A stretch of DNA of 64,000 bases from Deroplatys truncata (GCA_030765065.1 CM060985.1:3286001-3350000); one strand, 5' to 3'; positions 14,047-24,370 are shown, numbered from the stretch's first letter. Program-made: numbers and translations. Notes: generated from the sequence alone by a model not told the origin.

Positions 14047-14924
14047 GTTTAAGTTATCTTTGTAGAAATAAACAATTTTGTTTATTCCATGGTCGTAGGA
14101 AGTAATGCATATAAATTTTCCTTATTTATGGATTTTATTATAGTTGGACATGATATCCTTCATATTGTTATTTTATTAAGAAATAATGTTAATTTCTGTA
14201 TATATAGCATAAATAAACATTTATGGTTAAACCAATAAATAAAATAATCAAAATGATAACATTAAAGATACGTGAATAATACAACATATAACTTGGCCAA
14301 TAACTTTGGTTTCATCCATTTTATTTATATCATGTAAATCCAATGTTGTCATTAAATATTTCTGCCACAATGTGTATAGCATAATCTCAAAAATGGCCAA
14401 ACCAATTTGATTTATTCTTTAACTATTGAAAGACATTATTCTTCCTGGTGGACATAGGCAATAGGACACCTAATTTCAACTGCTAAATATTTAAAAGTCT
14501 AAGAAAGAATTTACAGTGGACTGGAATACAAACTGTAAGAAAATTTACTAGGAGGGCTTTGAGTTAAAACGAAAGCAGATTATATTTTGTTCCAAGCACT
14601 ACACATTAACAGATAAGTCTTGGAGGAAGACAGAGCAAATTAAGACGGACCCTCCTTATAATAAGATATCAAATACTACAAGCATGTAGTGAAGTTTCAG
14701 GATAACAAATAAGAAACATTTGCTGTCAAGTGTTGTAAAACACTTCATTAGCAATGTCGTCAGTGTTACAGAGTTTTCATTTTAAAATTTCCCAGTCTCA
14801 GTTTTAATTTAAACATAAACAACTCAATTTATAAATTGAGTTGGAGGTTTAAAAACACTTTAGGTATCAACTCCATCCCTACCTAGAAGTTTCAAATGAC
14901 AGCCCTAAATTATTATGTTCATTT
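14047..14924. other. AT-rich stretch, nothing recognised
   Basis: No long open frame, repeat or RNA gene seen. Confidence 0.5.
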
Positions 14925-15650
14925 TACTTTCGCTGCTATGAAGAGGAAGTATTGTATTTCCCCCCCCCAAAGAAAACTGATATGGAGATTTCACTGCAAA
15001 TATATGTTTTGAGGCCCCCTGGAGGGGGGAAAATAATATTTTTTTACAAAAAGTTTTGTGTACAGCATAACTCAAAAACAAAAAGTTAAATAAATACCAA
15101 ACTTTACATTTTAGTTCAGCATCTTCTAAAGATGCAACACCCCACCCCAACTACCCTTTACACCGGGCATTTTTCAAAATTTATATTTTTGAAAAATAGT
15201 TTTAACCATGTTGATTAAAATGTTATATATTTAAGGTATTTCAATGACAAATAAAATGTATATCTTGAATTTTCTGGGAATAGCCTGTGAAGTCCTCTTC
15301 ATTCTGAAGGAATGTTGTATAACTGGTAAACGTTAATTGATAGACAAAAACATACTAAATAAAAAATGTACCTCTCTTTAAAACACACAATTTATTTCAA
15401 ATAGCTTATTTGTGGCATAAGCCATTTCTCAGATGTTCATTACTTGGTCATGCTTTTAAAGTGCTGTCAATAATTGAGTTGTTTCTCACGAGCGTATAGT
15501 GTCCAGTACCTAGACATCTGCCTATTGCTGTATGTGTAATGTAGCTGTAGGTTAAGATGAAGTAGATAGCTTTAATAAGAATAGTTTATATACCCACTAA
15601 TAAATTTTAAGAGGGTGGAGAAAGTGATGCAAATGTAACATACCAGATTA
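14925..15650 (+). repeat. Dispersed repeat DR, copy 1
   Basis: Starts near GGAAGTATTGTA and ends near GTAACATACCAGATT. Shared landmarks with the copy at 21115-21985 include GTTTTGAG, GAACAGCATAACTCA-like sequence, ACCAAACTT, CTACCCTTTACA, GACAAATAAAATGTATATC and a GGAGAAAGT end. It is diverged and has no ORF of its own; class unknown. The short minus-strand ORF 14905-15150 is incidental. Confidence 0.75.
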
Positions 15651-15719
15651 ATTTGTTCTCATTTATTCTGTGTTCTTGAAAACCTGGAACCATTTGAGTT
15701 TTAAGAAAGAAAAAGTAAA

Positions 15720-16509
15720 TGTTTTTGTTGTTGTTCACCAATGGCACTGAGGATTATTGATCTGCAACATTTTCCCTCTGGCTTCCCAATATAAAGTCTG
15801 TAACTTATCACTTTTAAGGCCTTTGCATTTGGCGAGATGCTGTTTGTTCAGGATGACATTTTCTTCACAGAGAGTGCACTTGGGTGTAGGTAGACATCGT
15901 ATCTTGTAGAGGTGTTCTGCGAGGCAATCGTGGCCATTGCCAACCTAAATAAGGCCACTGCAGTCTTACTCATCTTTAATATTCTTATAATCTTTATCTT
16001 TTAATTTATCTTCATCAAGTCTCTGCTGTCTTTTGAAATGTTGTTTAATGTTTTTAATTGTTTATTTGTCCTACAGGTTTTAGTTGTTGTATTGCACCTT
16101 TCTTTGCTAATTGATCCCATGTTCTTTGTCCAAAAGTCCGACAGGAGCTGGGATCCATTGTAGAGTGACATGATTTTTAGTTTCAACTGCTTCTTTAATA
16201 TTTCTTGTTGTTGTATTATTCCATCTATGGCTGATTTTGAGTCTGATAAGATGACTATTTGTTGTTTTATGTATGGTTCTGTAATGCTGCTTTTATAGCT
16301 GTTAATTCTTCATCATAATGGTTTGACTTTCATCTAATGTTAGATACTGTGCAACAGTATACTCCTGCACCAGCATTTTTTTTTATTGATGAGGGATCCA
16401 TCTGTATATATTCGGAGCCATTCTTTTTCTGGGTATCTTTCATTTTCCGTAGCTATTGCTATGGCTCTCATTTCATCTGGTATATTGTTTTGCTTGTGTA
16501 TTGTATATA
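15720..16509 (-). pseudogene. LINE fragment: RNase H and zinc-knuckle end (LINE-A part 3)
   Basis: The minus strand encodes an RNase H start (YTDGS at 16394-16408, preceded by a stretch rich in the residues EKEW) and, further on at about 15960-15800, a Cys/His cluster (CTLC and HLAKCKG) typical of the C-terminus of LINEs of the I/Jockey/R1 groups. The reading frame is broken in several places. It is the 3' part of the LINE whose RT lies at 18434-19219 and 23316-24370. Its 3' end is near 15720, where ACAACAACA is read on the minus strand. The exact clade is not resolved. Confidence 0.75.
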
Positions 16510-16762
16510 CAGTGGAATCTCGTTAGCACATTTTTCTGTGTATTATGTTGAATTATAAAAGTCTCAACACCAAATGCAATAAATAACGCTTGTTTAGTAC
16601 ATTTTCTCACTCCTGTTTACTACGTTTAAAGTTTGATGCCCTCATTCGATATTTTGGCCAATGCTTGGTTGGTCCAGTGGGAATAGATTTACTACATTCA
16701 AAGTTTGATATCCTCATTCGCTACTTTGGTCAAACCAGGCGGGGTGGAACTGGCAGCCAATG

Positions 16763-16814
16763 GTGGGTGGGTGGGTGGGTGGGTGGGTGGGTAGGTAGGT
16801 AGGTAGGTAGGTAT
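16763..16814. repeat. (GGTG)n/(GGTA)n microsatellite
   Basis: About seven GGTG units followed by about six GGTA units inside the Tigger element, between the left inverted repeat and the transposase remnant. Confidence 0.95.
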
Positions 16815-16943
16815 GTACATATTTGTGTGACGTGATTTGTGTGGGGGGATAGAGAATGCTTTAGTTTAACATTGGCTTGGTGTGGTTAATTTCTGCTGTT
16901 GAGTGTTGACAAAACGTAATAGTATTTTAACGTTTTGTTCACA

Positions 16944-18283
16944 ATGGAGAAAAAGAAAGTGTGGCAAATAACCAACAGTGAAAAACGAAAATCCTTGAAT
17001 AAGTAGATCACAATCCAAATATGAAACGTGTGGATATAATGCGGAAGTTAAACATTCCTCCGTGAACCTTAAACACAATTGCTAGCAAATGTAAACTAAT
17101 TGAAACTGCTTTTGAAGAAGGGCAAAATGCTAAAAGAAAACGTAATCGCCCTGGCCAATTTCCAGAATTAGAAGATGTTTTGCTCAAGTGGTTTACAGAA
17201 GCTAGAGCTTCAAACAGATGGTACTGTGGTTCGAGCTCAGGCAACACATTTAGCACAGAAGATGGGACTGGATTAAAATATTCAAGAATTGGCATGGCTT
17301 AGTCTACAGATGTGTGCAAGGTGAGGCTGCTGCCCTAGATAATGACGCTACACTGTGTGAAAATACAACGCTCCCGTCAATTTTGAAACACTATAGCCCC
17401 AACGATGTTTATAATGCAGATGAAACAGGACTATTTTTCCATCTTTTGCCAGATAAAACCCTGGATTTTAAGGACACTAAGTGCCATGGCAGGAAACTTA
17501 ACAAGGAGAGGATTACAGTTTTGTTGTGCTGTAACGAAAGCGGAACGGAGAAATTGGTACCGCTGGTTACTGGAAAAGCACGCAGTCCGTGATGTTTTAA
17601 GAAGGTGCGATCTTTTCCATGTAAGTACACTTCCAACATAAAAGCCTGGATAACTTCTGCCATCTTTGAAAATTTCTTACGAGCATGGGACGCAAGACTG
17701 GGTATAAGAAGCAGGAAAATTGCACTCTTCATTGATTAGTGTGCCGCTTATCCACTAACTGTTTCAAATTTATGAAACATAAAGATCATTTTCTTCCCAG
17801 CAAACTGCACGAGTAAGCTACAACCTTTAGATAAAGGTACAGAGAAGGTTGGCTGCACTGAAATCAATGTCTTTTATTAGAACTGCTTGGGATTCTGTGA
17901 TGCAAGATACCATTAGGAACTGTTTTAATAAAGCTGGTTTTTGCCAGGTTCTTGGTGATGCAATCACGCAGGAAGATGAGTTTTCCGAGAGTGAAGAATT
18001 GCGCCAAATAGGTGATGCCGACGTGTCTTTCGAAACATATGTAAACATTGACAATGAAATTCCAGTGTGTGAAACAGCAACGAGAGATGTTGAAGAACAA
18101 GCGTCAGTGGGAGATGAAACTGATGATGAGCCAGTGTAGGCAATGGACGTAGTGAAGTGATATGTGTGCAGTTTCAAAGCTGATGACAATGTAATGACTT
18201 TGCTAAACAAGATGGACAGTAAAATTTTGCCATTAAAACCAACAAAGCAATCAACTATAGACATGTATTTCAAACCAGTGTAA
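16944..18283 (+). pseudogene. Tigger transposase remnant
   Basis: The start region reads MEKKKVWQITNSEKRKS, like the CENP-B-type N-terminal helix-turn-helix of Tigger transposases. The stretch at 17100-17210 resembles the second DNA-binding helix region (KRKRNRPGQFPELEDVLLKW). The segment 17314-17592 contains VYNADETGLFFHLLPDKTL, the first DDE-domain block with its catalytic Asp, followed by CHGRKLNKERITVLLCC. The segment at 17847-18139 carries the usual C-terminal block (AWDSV, TIRNCFNKAGF), and the frame ends in MYFKPV as Tiggers often do. Stops and frame changes separate these blocks, and the region of the second and third acidic residues is badly damaged, so it is a fossil. Confidence 0.85.
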
Positions 18284-18433
18284 ATAGTGTCTATATTTCA
18301 CATCCGTTTTACATTTTATTACATAAATATGTTCTTAAATTGCAGATTTTGTATTTTCATTAACACGTTTTCCCGTCTACGACGTCCAAAACCTTGGGTC
18401 CCTGCAAAAACGTATTAATAAGATTCTACTGTA

Positions 18434-19219
18434 TCAGGTCATTCTGATATTGTGTATCAATACATTCTATTGGACTCGTTACCTCTGTTGCAATTATATT
18501 GTTGTATTTTAAGTTATTAATATATGTTCTGAAGCTTATTTGAGTTTTTAAATTACTTATAGTATCTGCTGTGTGGTAGCACTTGTATCTGTTTCTATTG
18601 ACTTGCAGTTTTTGTGCTAGAGTAATTGCTTTCAACTCTATAGCTATGTTGTTTGTGAAGCTTTGTAGTACTGTAATTGGTGTTGTTTTTACAGCTCCTG
18701 TTATTATTCTTAGTGAATTTTCTAGTTTACTTTTAAGTCTCTTGATTACTGTTGCTAGTAGTTCTCCTCCATATAACAGGTTAAGTTTTATGTATGTTTT
18801 ATATGTAGCTCCATATTTCCAGCCCATTTTATTCCTGCTAAATGTTTTAAAATGTTGTTCTTTTTGTTGATTTTATTCGTTACATTGTTTATATGCTCTT
18901 TCATTGATAGTTTTTGATCTAATTCTATCCCTAGATACGTTGTTGTAGTTGCTTCTTGTAGTTTTTGGTTGTTGATTTGCAGGCATATATTTTCTGTTTT
19001 ATGCTACATTGTGAATAGTTGATACTGAGTTTTTCCTGTATTTATTTCCATATTGTTATTAGTCCACTGTTCTAGGGTTATGATTGTACTCTCCATTGTT
19101 GTTTGTAGTTTTTTGTAATGTTTCCCAGATCTTATGTTCTTTTTTGAAGTCCATATTACCATGTCATCAGCAAACATTCCTACTTGTATGTTACTTATTT
19201 TCTTTAGTACATCTACTAG
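18434..19219 (-). pseudogene. LINE fragment: RT catalytic and C-terminal part (LINE-A part 2)
   Basis: The minus strand reads GMFADDMVIW (FADD at 19163-19174), the catalytic box of LINE reverse transcriptase. It continues as EQWTNNNMEINTGKTQ and then as an open frame of 133 codons (18426-18827) with WAGNMEL-like and YIKLNLLYGGELL stretches typical of the region after the RT. The upper border at 19219 joins the Penelope insertion; the same LINE resumes at 23316. The lower border abuts the Tigger element. Confidence 0.8.
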
Positions 19220-19311
19220 ATTAAATTTGAAGATTTAGAAGCTAGTAACAGTGATGTGTCATAATTTAAAATAAAGAGAGTTGAAGGTTGTTACACTACA
19301 TCACTAAAATG

Positions 19312-19367
19312 TTCTTACTTGAACACTTTTCGGGAGACGGTTTGCTCCCATCGTCAGCATGTTTTCA
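19312..19367 (-). ncRNA. Hammerhead ribozyme-like motif at the PLE-1 3' end
   Basis: Minus strand: CUGACGA at 19357-19351, an unpaired U, stem II of GGGAG with CUCCC, then GAAAA in place of GAAAC, then GUGUUC. The UGA of the CUGACGA box is the stop codon of the RT-endonuclease ORF (19356-19354). The change after GAAA weakens the minimal stem III relative to the copy at 23205-23259. Confidence 0.65.
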
Positions 19368-21111
19368 ACTGATTTTGCCAGTTATTGTCTGTGGAATATG
19401 TGTGGCTAGTGGTGTTCTCTGGTGCTGGGCTGATGAACCTGCAAAGGCTGCTGGGTAGCAGCAGTTCGAAATTCATTAGGTGATTCCTGTGTTTGACAAT
19501 ATGTATTTTTTCCCAGATGTCCAATTCATTGCTGCTGTTGATCGGTTTTAAGAGTTTTATGTTCGGAGTGATATCATGGTTTGAAGACCAGAAATGATGT
19601 GCTACTGCTGATTTTACTGGCTGCTTTTGGTAAATGCATCTCATATGCTCTTTAAGTCTTATTTCAAGATTTCTTTTGGTTCTTCCTATGTATACCAGGT
19701 TACAGTCATTACAAACAATTTGATATATACCAGTTGATTTATCATTGGGGATAGGATCTTTTGTTCTGTTGCATAGTAGTTTCTGTATATTGTGGTTATT
19801 CTGGGGAGACAGGGTGATGTTGTCTTTCTTGAAAATCCTTTGAAACTTATAATGTGCCCAAGAGTGATAAGTGTATTTCCTATATGCTTGTGGTTTTTGT
19901 TGTCTGAATAAAGTAGTCGTTTGTTGGATGTATTTCTGTCTTTCAAACTTTTTTATCTCCTTATCTATTGTTTTTTTCTGGTATCCATCCATAGTGGCTA
20001 TGTGGATAATGTGTTGGTATTCTTTCTGGTATTCCTCTTTCTCCAATGGTATATGTACTAACCTGTTTGTAATGCTATTTAAAATTGCATGTTTGTGACT
20101 TGTAGAGATATAGCTATTGTTTTTAATATAATTTTCTGTTTGAGTTGGTTTTCTGTAAATACCGAACATTAGTTTGTTGTGTGCATTATTTCTGATGATC
20201 CTGATGTCTAGGTAAGGTAATTGGCCATTTTCTTCTTTTTCTATTGTGAATTTAATAGATCTTTTTTGTAAATTCAATAATTTCAAAGCATCTTCTGAAA
20301 GTTTTTTTGGAACAATAGCAAAAATATCATCTACATACTTATACCAGGTTTTGAATAGATGTGGGAAAGATTTAGTAATATGGCATTCAAAATGGCTCAT
20401 ATATAGTTCTGCTAAAAATGGTGAAAGGGGGTTTCCCATAGTTAGGCCTGTGGTTTGTTTAAAGATTTTGTTATGGAATGAAAAGAAATTCTGGTCCAGA
20501 CATAATTTTGTTAGTTTTAAGTAATCTTGTGTTTGTGCTCTAGGTGTGCCATTGTTTAATATCCAAGTTTCTAGGAGTGGTAATAATTCTTCTTTTGGTA
20601 TGCTTGGGAAGAGTGCAGTGACATCAGATGATACCATCATGTCTGTGGGTGATATATTTATATCTGAAAGGTGACTGGTTAATTCTAATGAATTTTTTAT
20701 ACTTACACTTTTGAACACAGGCATGGAGTTGAAGGTATTTGAAAGCCATTTTGCTAGTTTATATGTGGGAGAGTTTATGTTATTCACTATGGGCCTCATT
20801 TTGTTGCCGAGTTTGTGTATTTTTGGTAGTGCATATAACCTAGGTATGGAGGGAAAATCTGTTTTAATTCTGGATTTTTCGGCTTTTGTTAATGTTTTGG
20901 TTTCTATCAATGTGTTCTGGAGTGACTTGGTGCATTCTTTAAATGGATCTTTATTGATTTCTATGTACTCTGGGCTATGTCGTAATTGCATAACCCTAGA
21001 TTCATAATCTTCTTGGTTTAATATCGCTAATGTGTTTCCTTTGTCTGCTTTGGTGTATACAACAGGCTTTGACTTCAGAGATTTGATAATTTTTACTTTC
21101 TCTACTATGTA
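19354..21111 (-). CDS. Penelope-like reverse transcriptase with GIY-YIG endonuclease (PLE-1)
   Basis: A long open frame encoding the retrotransposition enzyme of an EN+ Penelope-like element; it copies RNA into DNA at a nicked target. Numbering from the upstream Met at 21282: KADKGNT 78-84, PKIHK 153-157, RT palm block TMGNPLSPFLAELYM 281-295, catalytic YVDDIF 316-321, then a linker. The GIY-YIG nuclease at about 517-600 has TGIYQIVC and LVYIGRTKR with paired Cys between the two motifs, RLKEH, and conserved HHFW and NH residues. The frame ends with TGA inside the hammerhead box. The open frame continues upstream to 21282, but its first 55-60 residues come from the inserted DR repeat; the true N-terminus lies beyond it at 21979-22262. 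The element is probably non-functional as it stands. Confidence 0.9.
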   Translation of the reverse strand, partial: YIVEKVKIIKSLKSKPVVYTKADKGNTLAILNQEDYESRVMQLRHSPEYIEINKDPFKECTKSLQNTLIETKTLTKAEKSRIKTDFPSIPRLYALPKIHKLGNKMRPIVNNINSPTYKLAKWLSNTFNSMPVFKSVSIKNSLELTSHLSDINISPTDMMVSSDVTALFPSIPKEELLPLLETWILNNGTPRAQTQDYLKLTKLCLDQNFFSFHNKIFKQTTGLTMGNPLSPFLAELYMSHFECHITKSFPHLFKTWYKYVDDIFAIVPKKLSEDALKLLNLQKRSIKFTIEKEENGQLPYLDIRIIRNNAHNKLMFGIYRKPTQTENYIKNNSYISTSHKHAILNSITNRLVHIPLEKEEYQKEYQHIIHIATMDGYQKKTIDKEIKKFERQKYIQQTTTLFRQQKPQAYRKYTYHSWAHYKFQRIFKKDNITLSPQNNHNIQKLLCNRTKDPIPNDKSTGIYQIVCNDCNLVYIGRTKRNLEIRLKEHMRCIYQKQPVKSAVAHHFWSSNHDITPNIKLLKPINSSNELDIWEKIHIVKHRNHLMNFELLLPSSLCRFISPAPENTTSHTYSTDNNWQNQLKTC

Positions 21112-21114
21112 TAG

Positions 21115-21985
21115 TAAGTAGGGGAAGTATTGTAACCCACCCAAAAATTCGATACCGAGATTTAACCGGAAATACATGTTTTGAGACCCCCTGAATCCAA
21201 AAAAAGCATTTTTGGAAACATGTCCGTGTGTGTCTGTCTGTGAACAGCATAACTCAGAAACGAACAGTCGGATAAACACCAAACTTGGTATTTAGGTTCA
21301 GTATCTTCCAAGGATGTGACATGAAGGTTTTCAAGAAAATCCCCCCACCCCAGATTACCCTTTACATGGAAGATTTTTCGAAAATTTTAATTTTCTCAAA
21401 AATGGCTATAACGATTTTGATTAAAATATCATATGTTTAAAATATTTTTATGACAAATAAAATGTATATCTTGAATTTCCTGCAAATGTCTCCAAAAGTA
21501 TTCTTCATTGTGAACGACTTTTGCATAACTGGTAAACCATAAGAGATAGACAACATTTTACTACACAAAAAATGTAGATTGCGTTAAAATATACAATTTA
21601 TGTCATATACATTTTTTTTGTCGAGTGAACCATTTTCGAGATATTACTTGTTATTCCCTTAAATTTTTCAATACTTATTTTCTCAAATGGGAATTCGTTA
21701 TTCATTTTTTTGTCTTGGATATGCAAAGAGTATTAATCTGTGGGAAAGGGAATGGTACTGCACCTAGCAACCAGCTATTAAGAGATATGTATGTGCTTAA
21801 AGGCTACTGTATTTCCAAATTGCCCTTGTAAATATATATTCCCCTTACATCTACAAGAAAATTAGCAATAAGATAGACTCTGCAAATGTTTATCTTGATT
21901 AACATGAAGTAGATGGAGAATAAGCGTTTGTATAAATAGTTTGTACAAGAGTAGAGAAAGTCATGTGAGTGTAACACATCAGATT
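21115..21985 (+). repeat. Dispersed repeat DR, copy 2, inside PLE-1
   Basis: The longest DR copy, about 870 bp, starting GGGGAAGTATTGTA and ending near GTAACACATCAGATT. It separates the N-terminal coding part of PLE-1 (21979-22262) from the main RT ORF. Contains the ACCAAACTTGG, GATTACCCTTTACATGG and GACAAATAAAATG landmarks. No coding capacity; class unknown. Confidence 0.8.
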
Positions 21986-22262
21986 TTTTGATGTGGTATG
22001 TAGTGGTATTTTTGGGCTTGTATCTGGTCCAATATTGGTTCACACTGTGATTTTATTATTCTTTTATCATTATCTGTTAGGTGATTGGAGGCTATTTCGA
22101 TATCAGCAACGAAGTTTTCTGTATTTTTGGTGAAGTTTATACAGGTTTTTAGGCCATTGTTCAAGACAGATAACTCGGTGCTGCTGAATGGTTCTTTTGA
22201 GAGGTTAACTACATATTGGCCTGTTGTAGGTTCATTGTTTTGGTTATGTTTATATGTTGCTT
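21979..22262 (-). pseudogene. PLE-1 N-terminal coding fragment
   Basis: The minus strand reads NNGLKTCINFTKNTENF and then DKRIIKSQCEPIL, preceded by a VVNLSKEPFSS-like stretch, the typical region just before the RT core of Penelope-like proteins. It ends at the DR insertion. The upstream end meets the 5'-truncated PLE-2 head-to-head at about 22262, so no start or 5' terminal repeat is present. Confidence 0.75.
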
Positions 22263-23210
22263 TCCGTTATTGTACCAAAAATCTTTCAGAAGATGCTTTG
22301 AAATTATTGAATTTACAAAAAGGATATATTAAATTCACAATAGAAAAAGAAGAAAATGGCCAATTACCTTACCTAGACATCAGGATCATCAGAAATAATG
22401 CACACAACAAACTAATGTTCGGTATTTACAGAAAACCAACTCAAACAGAAAATTATATTAAAAACAATAGCTATAACTCTACAAGCCACAAACATCCAAT
22501 TTTAAATAGCATTACAAACAGGTTAGTACATATACCATTGGAGAAAGAGGAATACCAGAAAGAATACCAACACATTATCCACATAGCCACTATGAATGGA
22601 TATCAGAAAAAAACAATAGATAAGAAAATAAAAAAGTTTGAAAAACAGAAATACATCCAACAAACGACTACTTTACTCAAGACAACAAAAACCACAAACA
22701 TATAGGAAATACATTTATCACCCTTGGACACGTCATAAATTTCAAAGGATTTTCAAGAAATACACCACCACCCTGTCTCCACAGAATAACCACAATATAC
22801 AGAAACTACTATGCAACAGAACATAAGATCCTATCCCCAACGATAAATCACCTGGTATATATCAAATTGATTGTAATGAATGTAACCTGGTATACATAGG
22901 AAGAACCAAAAGAAATCTTGAAATAAGACTAAAAGAGCATTTGAGATGCATTTACCAAAAGCAGCCAGATAAATCAGCAGTAGCACATCATTTCTGGTCT
23001 TCAAACCATGAAATCACTCCGAACATAAAACTCTTAAAACCAATAAACAGCAGCAATGAATTGGACATCTGGGAAAAAATACATATTGTCAAACACAGGA
23101 ATCACCTAATGAATTTCGAACCACCGCCACCCAACAGCCTTTGGAAGTTCATCAGCCCAGCACTAGCCACACACATTCCTCAGACAATAACCGGCAAAAT
23201 TAGTTGAAAA
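22263..23210 (+). pseudogene. PLE-2: 5'-truncated Penelope RT C-terminus and GIY-YIG domain
   Basis: Plus-strand copy closely matching PLE-1 from KLSEDALKLLNLQK just after the RT active site through the linker (YRKPTQTENYIKNNSY) to the GIY-YIG domain (VYIGRTKRNLEIRLKEH near 22891-22940) and the tail. It lacks everything upstream of the active-site box and its frame is interrupted, so it is not functional. The high similarity to PLE-1 suggests that both came from the same subfamily and arrived together. Confidence 0.85.
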
Positions 23211-23259
23211 CATGCTGACGATGGGAGCAAACTGTCTCCCGAAACGCGTTCAAGTAAGA
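23205..23259 (+). ncRNA. Hammerhead ribozyme-like motif at the PLE-2 3' end
   Basis: CUGACGA at 23215-23221, an unpaired U, stem II GGGAG/CUCCC with an 8-nt loop, GAAA at 23241-23244, minimal stem III (AC/GU around GC), then U as the predicted cleavage nucleotide. Stem I can form from the bases before CUGA (ACAUG) and after the cleavage site (CAAGU) with one mismatch. This is the classic hammerhead order with the very short stem III known for Penelope elements. The extra U before stem II departs from the textbook form. Confidence 0.75.
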
Positions 23260-23315
23260 ACATTTTAGTGATGTAGTGTAACAACCTTCAATTCTCTTCA
23301 TTTTAAATCTACTAG

Positions 23316-24370
23316 GTTGTTTATATATATTGAACAGAATAGCACTTGTAACAGACCCTTGAAATAGTCCAACTCTCGTTTGTTTCCATTTAGATGTCGC
23401 TGTTTTGTACTGCACTGCTAACCATCTTTGGGATAGGAAGGTTTGAAACCAGTTTAGCATGTGGCCTTATGCAATATGTCTTAATTTTGTATAGTAGCAT
23501 TTCTCGCCATACTGTGTTAAATGCATCTTTGAAGTCGACAAACAGTGCTAGAGTAGTCTTATTATTAATATTGAAATTTTCTTTAATGTTCTGTGTGAGT
23601 CTTACAACCTGGTGTATTGCTGAGCTGTCCTTCCTAAATCCAGCTTGTTCAGGGACTAATAGATTTTGTGTTTCTAGATAGTATGTCAGTCTTGTAGCTA
23701 CCATTCTTTCTAAGAGTTTTACTATGTTTGATGTTAAGGATATCCGTCTATAACTATCTATCATTTGAGTTGGTTTTCGTTTCTTCTTAATGGGTATAAT
23801 TTTTGCTTTTTTTCAGTGCTGGTATGTTATTTCTGGTTGTCCAGATTTTACTGAAAATTTTTAATAAAGTATGGAGTGCTTCATGTCCTAAATTCTTGAG
23901 CAGCTCTGAATGTATGTTATTAGGACCTGGGCTCTTTTTATTTTTTAGTGTCCTTATTGCTTGCTTTATTTCTGGGAGTGTGAATGATTCACTGAAGATA
24001 TTTTGAAAGTTAGACGTATCTTCGAGGTTGCTATTTCTCAGATATTTATTCTGTTTTTTTGTTTTTATTTTTTAATGTAATGCTAGTTTTATAGTATGTT
24101 GCTAATTTTGCTGCTATAAGGTTATCCTCGTATATTTCTTTATTATTGACATTTAATGCCTGATTTTGTTGGATTTCTCTATTTATTTGTTTAATGTAAT
24201 TATGTACTTTAGTACTATTTGTTCTATAGTCTAGTTTGTTTATAAATTCTACAAAACTCTGTTTTTTTTGACAGTTTTATAGCCTGTTTTAACTGTGCAC
24301 TTGCTTTTCGCCATTCTATAACTCTGCTTTGTCTTGGGTCCTTTCTGGTTTTTCTCGTTCTCCACGTGGT
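23316..24370 (-). pseudogene. LINE fragment: N-terminal RT part (LINE-A part 1)
   Basis: The minus strand reads KKSPGPNNIHSELLKN, then DSYRRISLTSNIVKLLERM, EQAGFRKDSSAIHQVVRL, LFVDFKDAFNTVW and GLFQGSV, the ordered RT blocks of a non-LTR retrotransposon, ending at the Penelope insertion just after FNIYINNL. The open part 23390-23764 is 124 codons. The stretch near 24310-24200 looks like the pre-RT linker. No endonuclease domain is seen upstream, so the element appears 5'-truncated near 24370. Confidence 0.85.

Larger units (their letters stand above)
16510..18431 (+). mobile_element. Tigger/pogo DNA transposon, decayed
   Basis: A 1922-bp element bounded by TA target duplications (16508-16509 and 18432-18433) and imperfect terminal inverted repeats: CAGTGGAATCTCGTTAGCAC on the left and, read inward from the right, CAGTAGAATCTTATTAATAC. 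It sits inside LINE-A, which continues on both sides. Internal sequence matches a pogo/Tigger transposase. A GGTG/GGTA microsatellite (16763-16814) has expanded upstream of the coding part. Confidence 0.92.
19220..23306. mobile_element. Head-to-head pair of Penelope-like elements inserted in LINE-A
   Basis: Flanked by ATCTACTAG at 19211-19219 and 23307-23315, and the LINE-A reading is continuous across the removed block, so the whole 4.1 kb behaves as one insertion with a 9-bp target duplication. PLE-1 lies on the minus strand and PLE-2 on the plus strand, 5' parts facing at about 22262 and 3' tails outward. Both tails carry a hammerhead-like core. The PLE-1 end carries about 48 extra bases (19220-19265) absent from the PLE-2 end. 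A DR copy splits PLE-1. Confidence 0.85.

Noticed and set aside
17409-17732. Minus-strand ORF inside the Tigger element
   Set aside because: Antisense shadow of the transposase remnant.
22085-22262. Start of the ORF leading into PLE-2 as a real N-terminus
   Set aside because: These codons are antisense to the PLE-1 N-terminal fragment; PLE-2 only begins at about 22263.
19354-23210. Retrovirus or LTR element
   Set aside because: The RT blocks with YVDD followed by a GIY-YIG nuclease, and hammerhead tails, are those of Penelope-like elements; no gag, protease, integrase or LTR pair is present.
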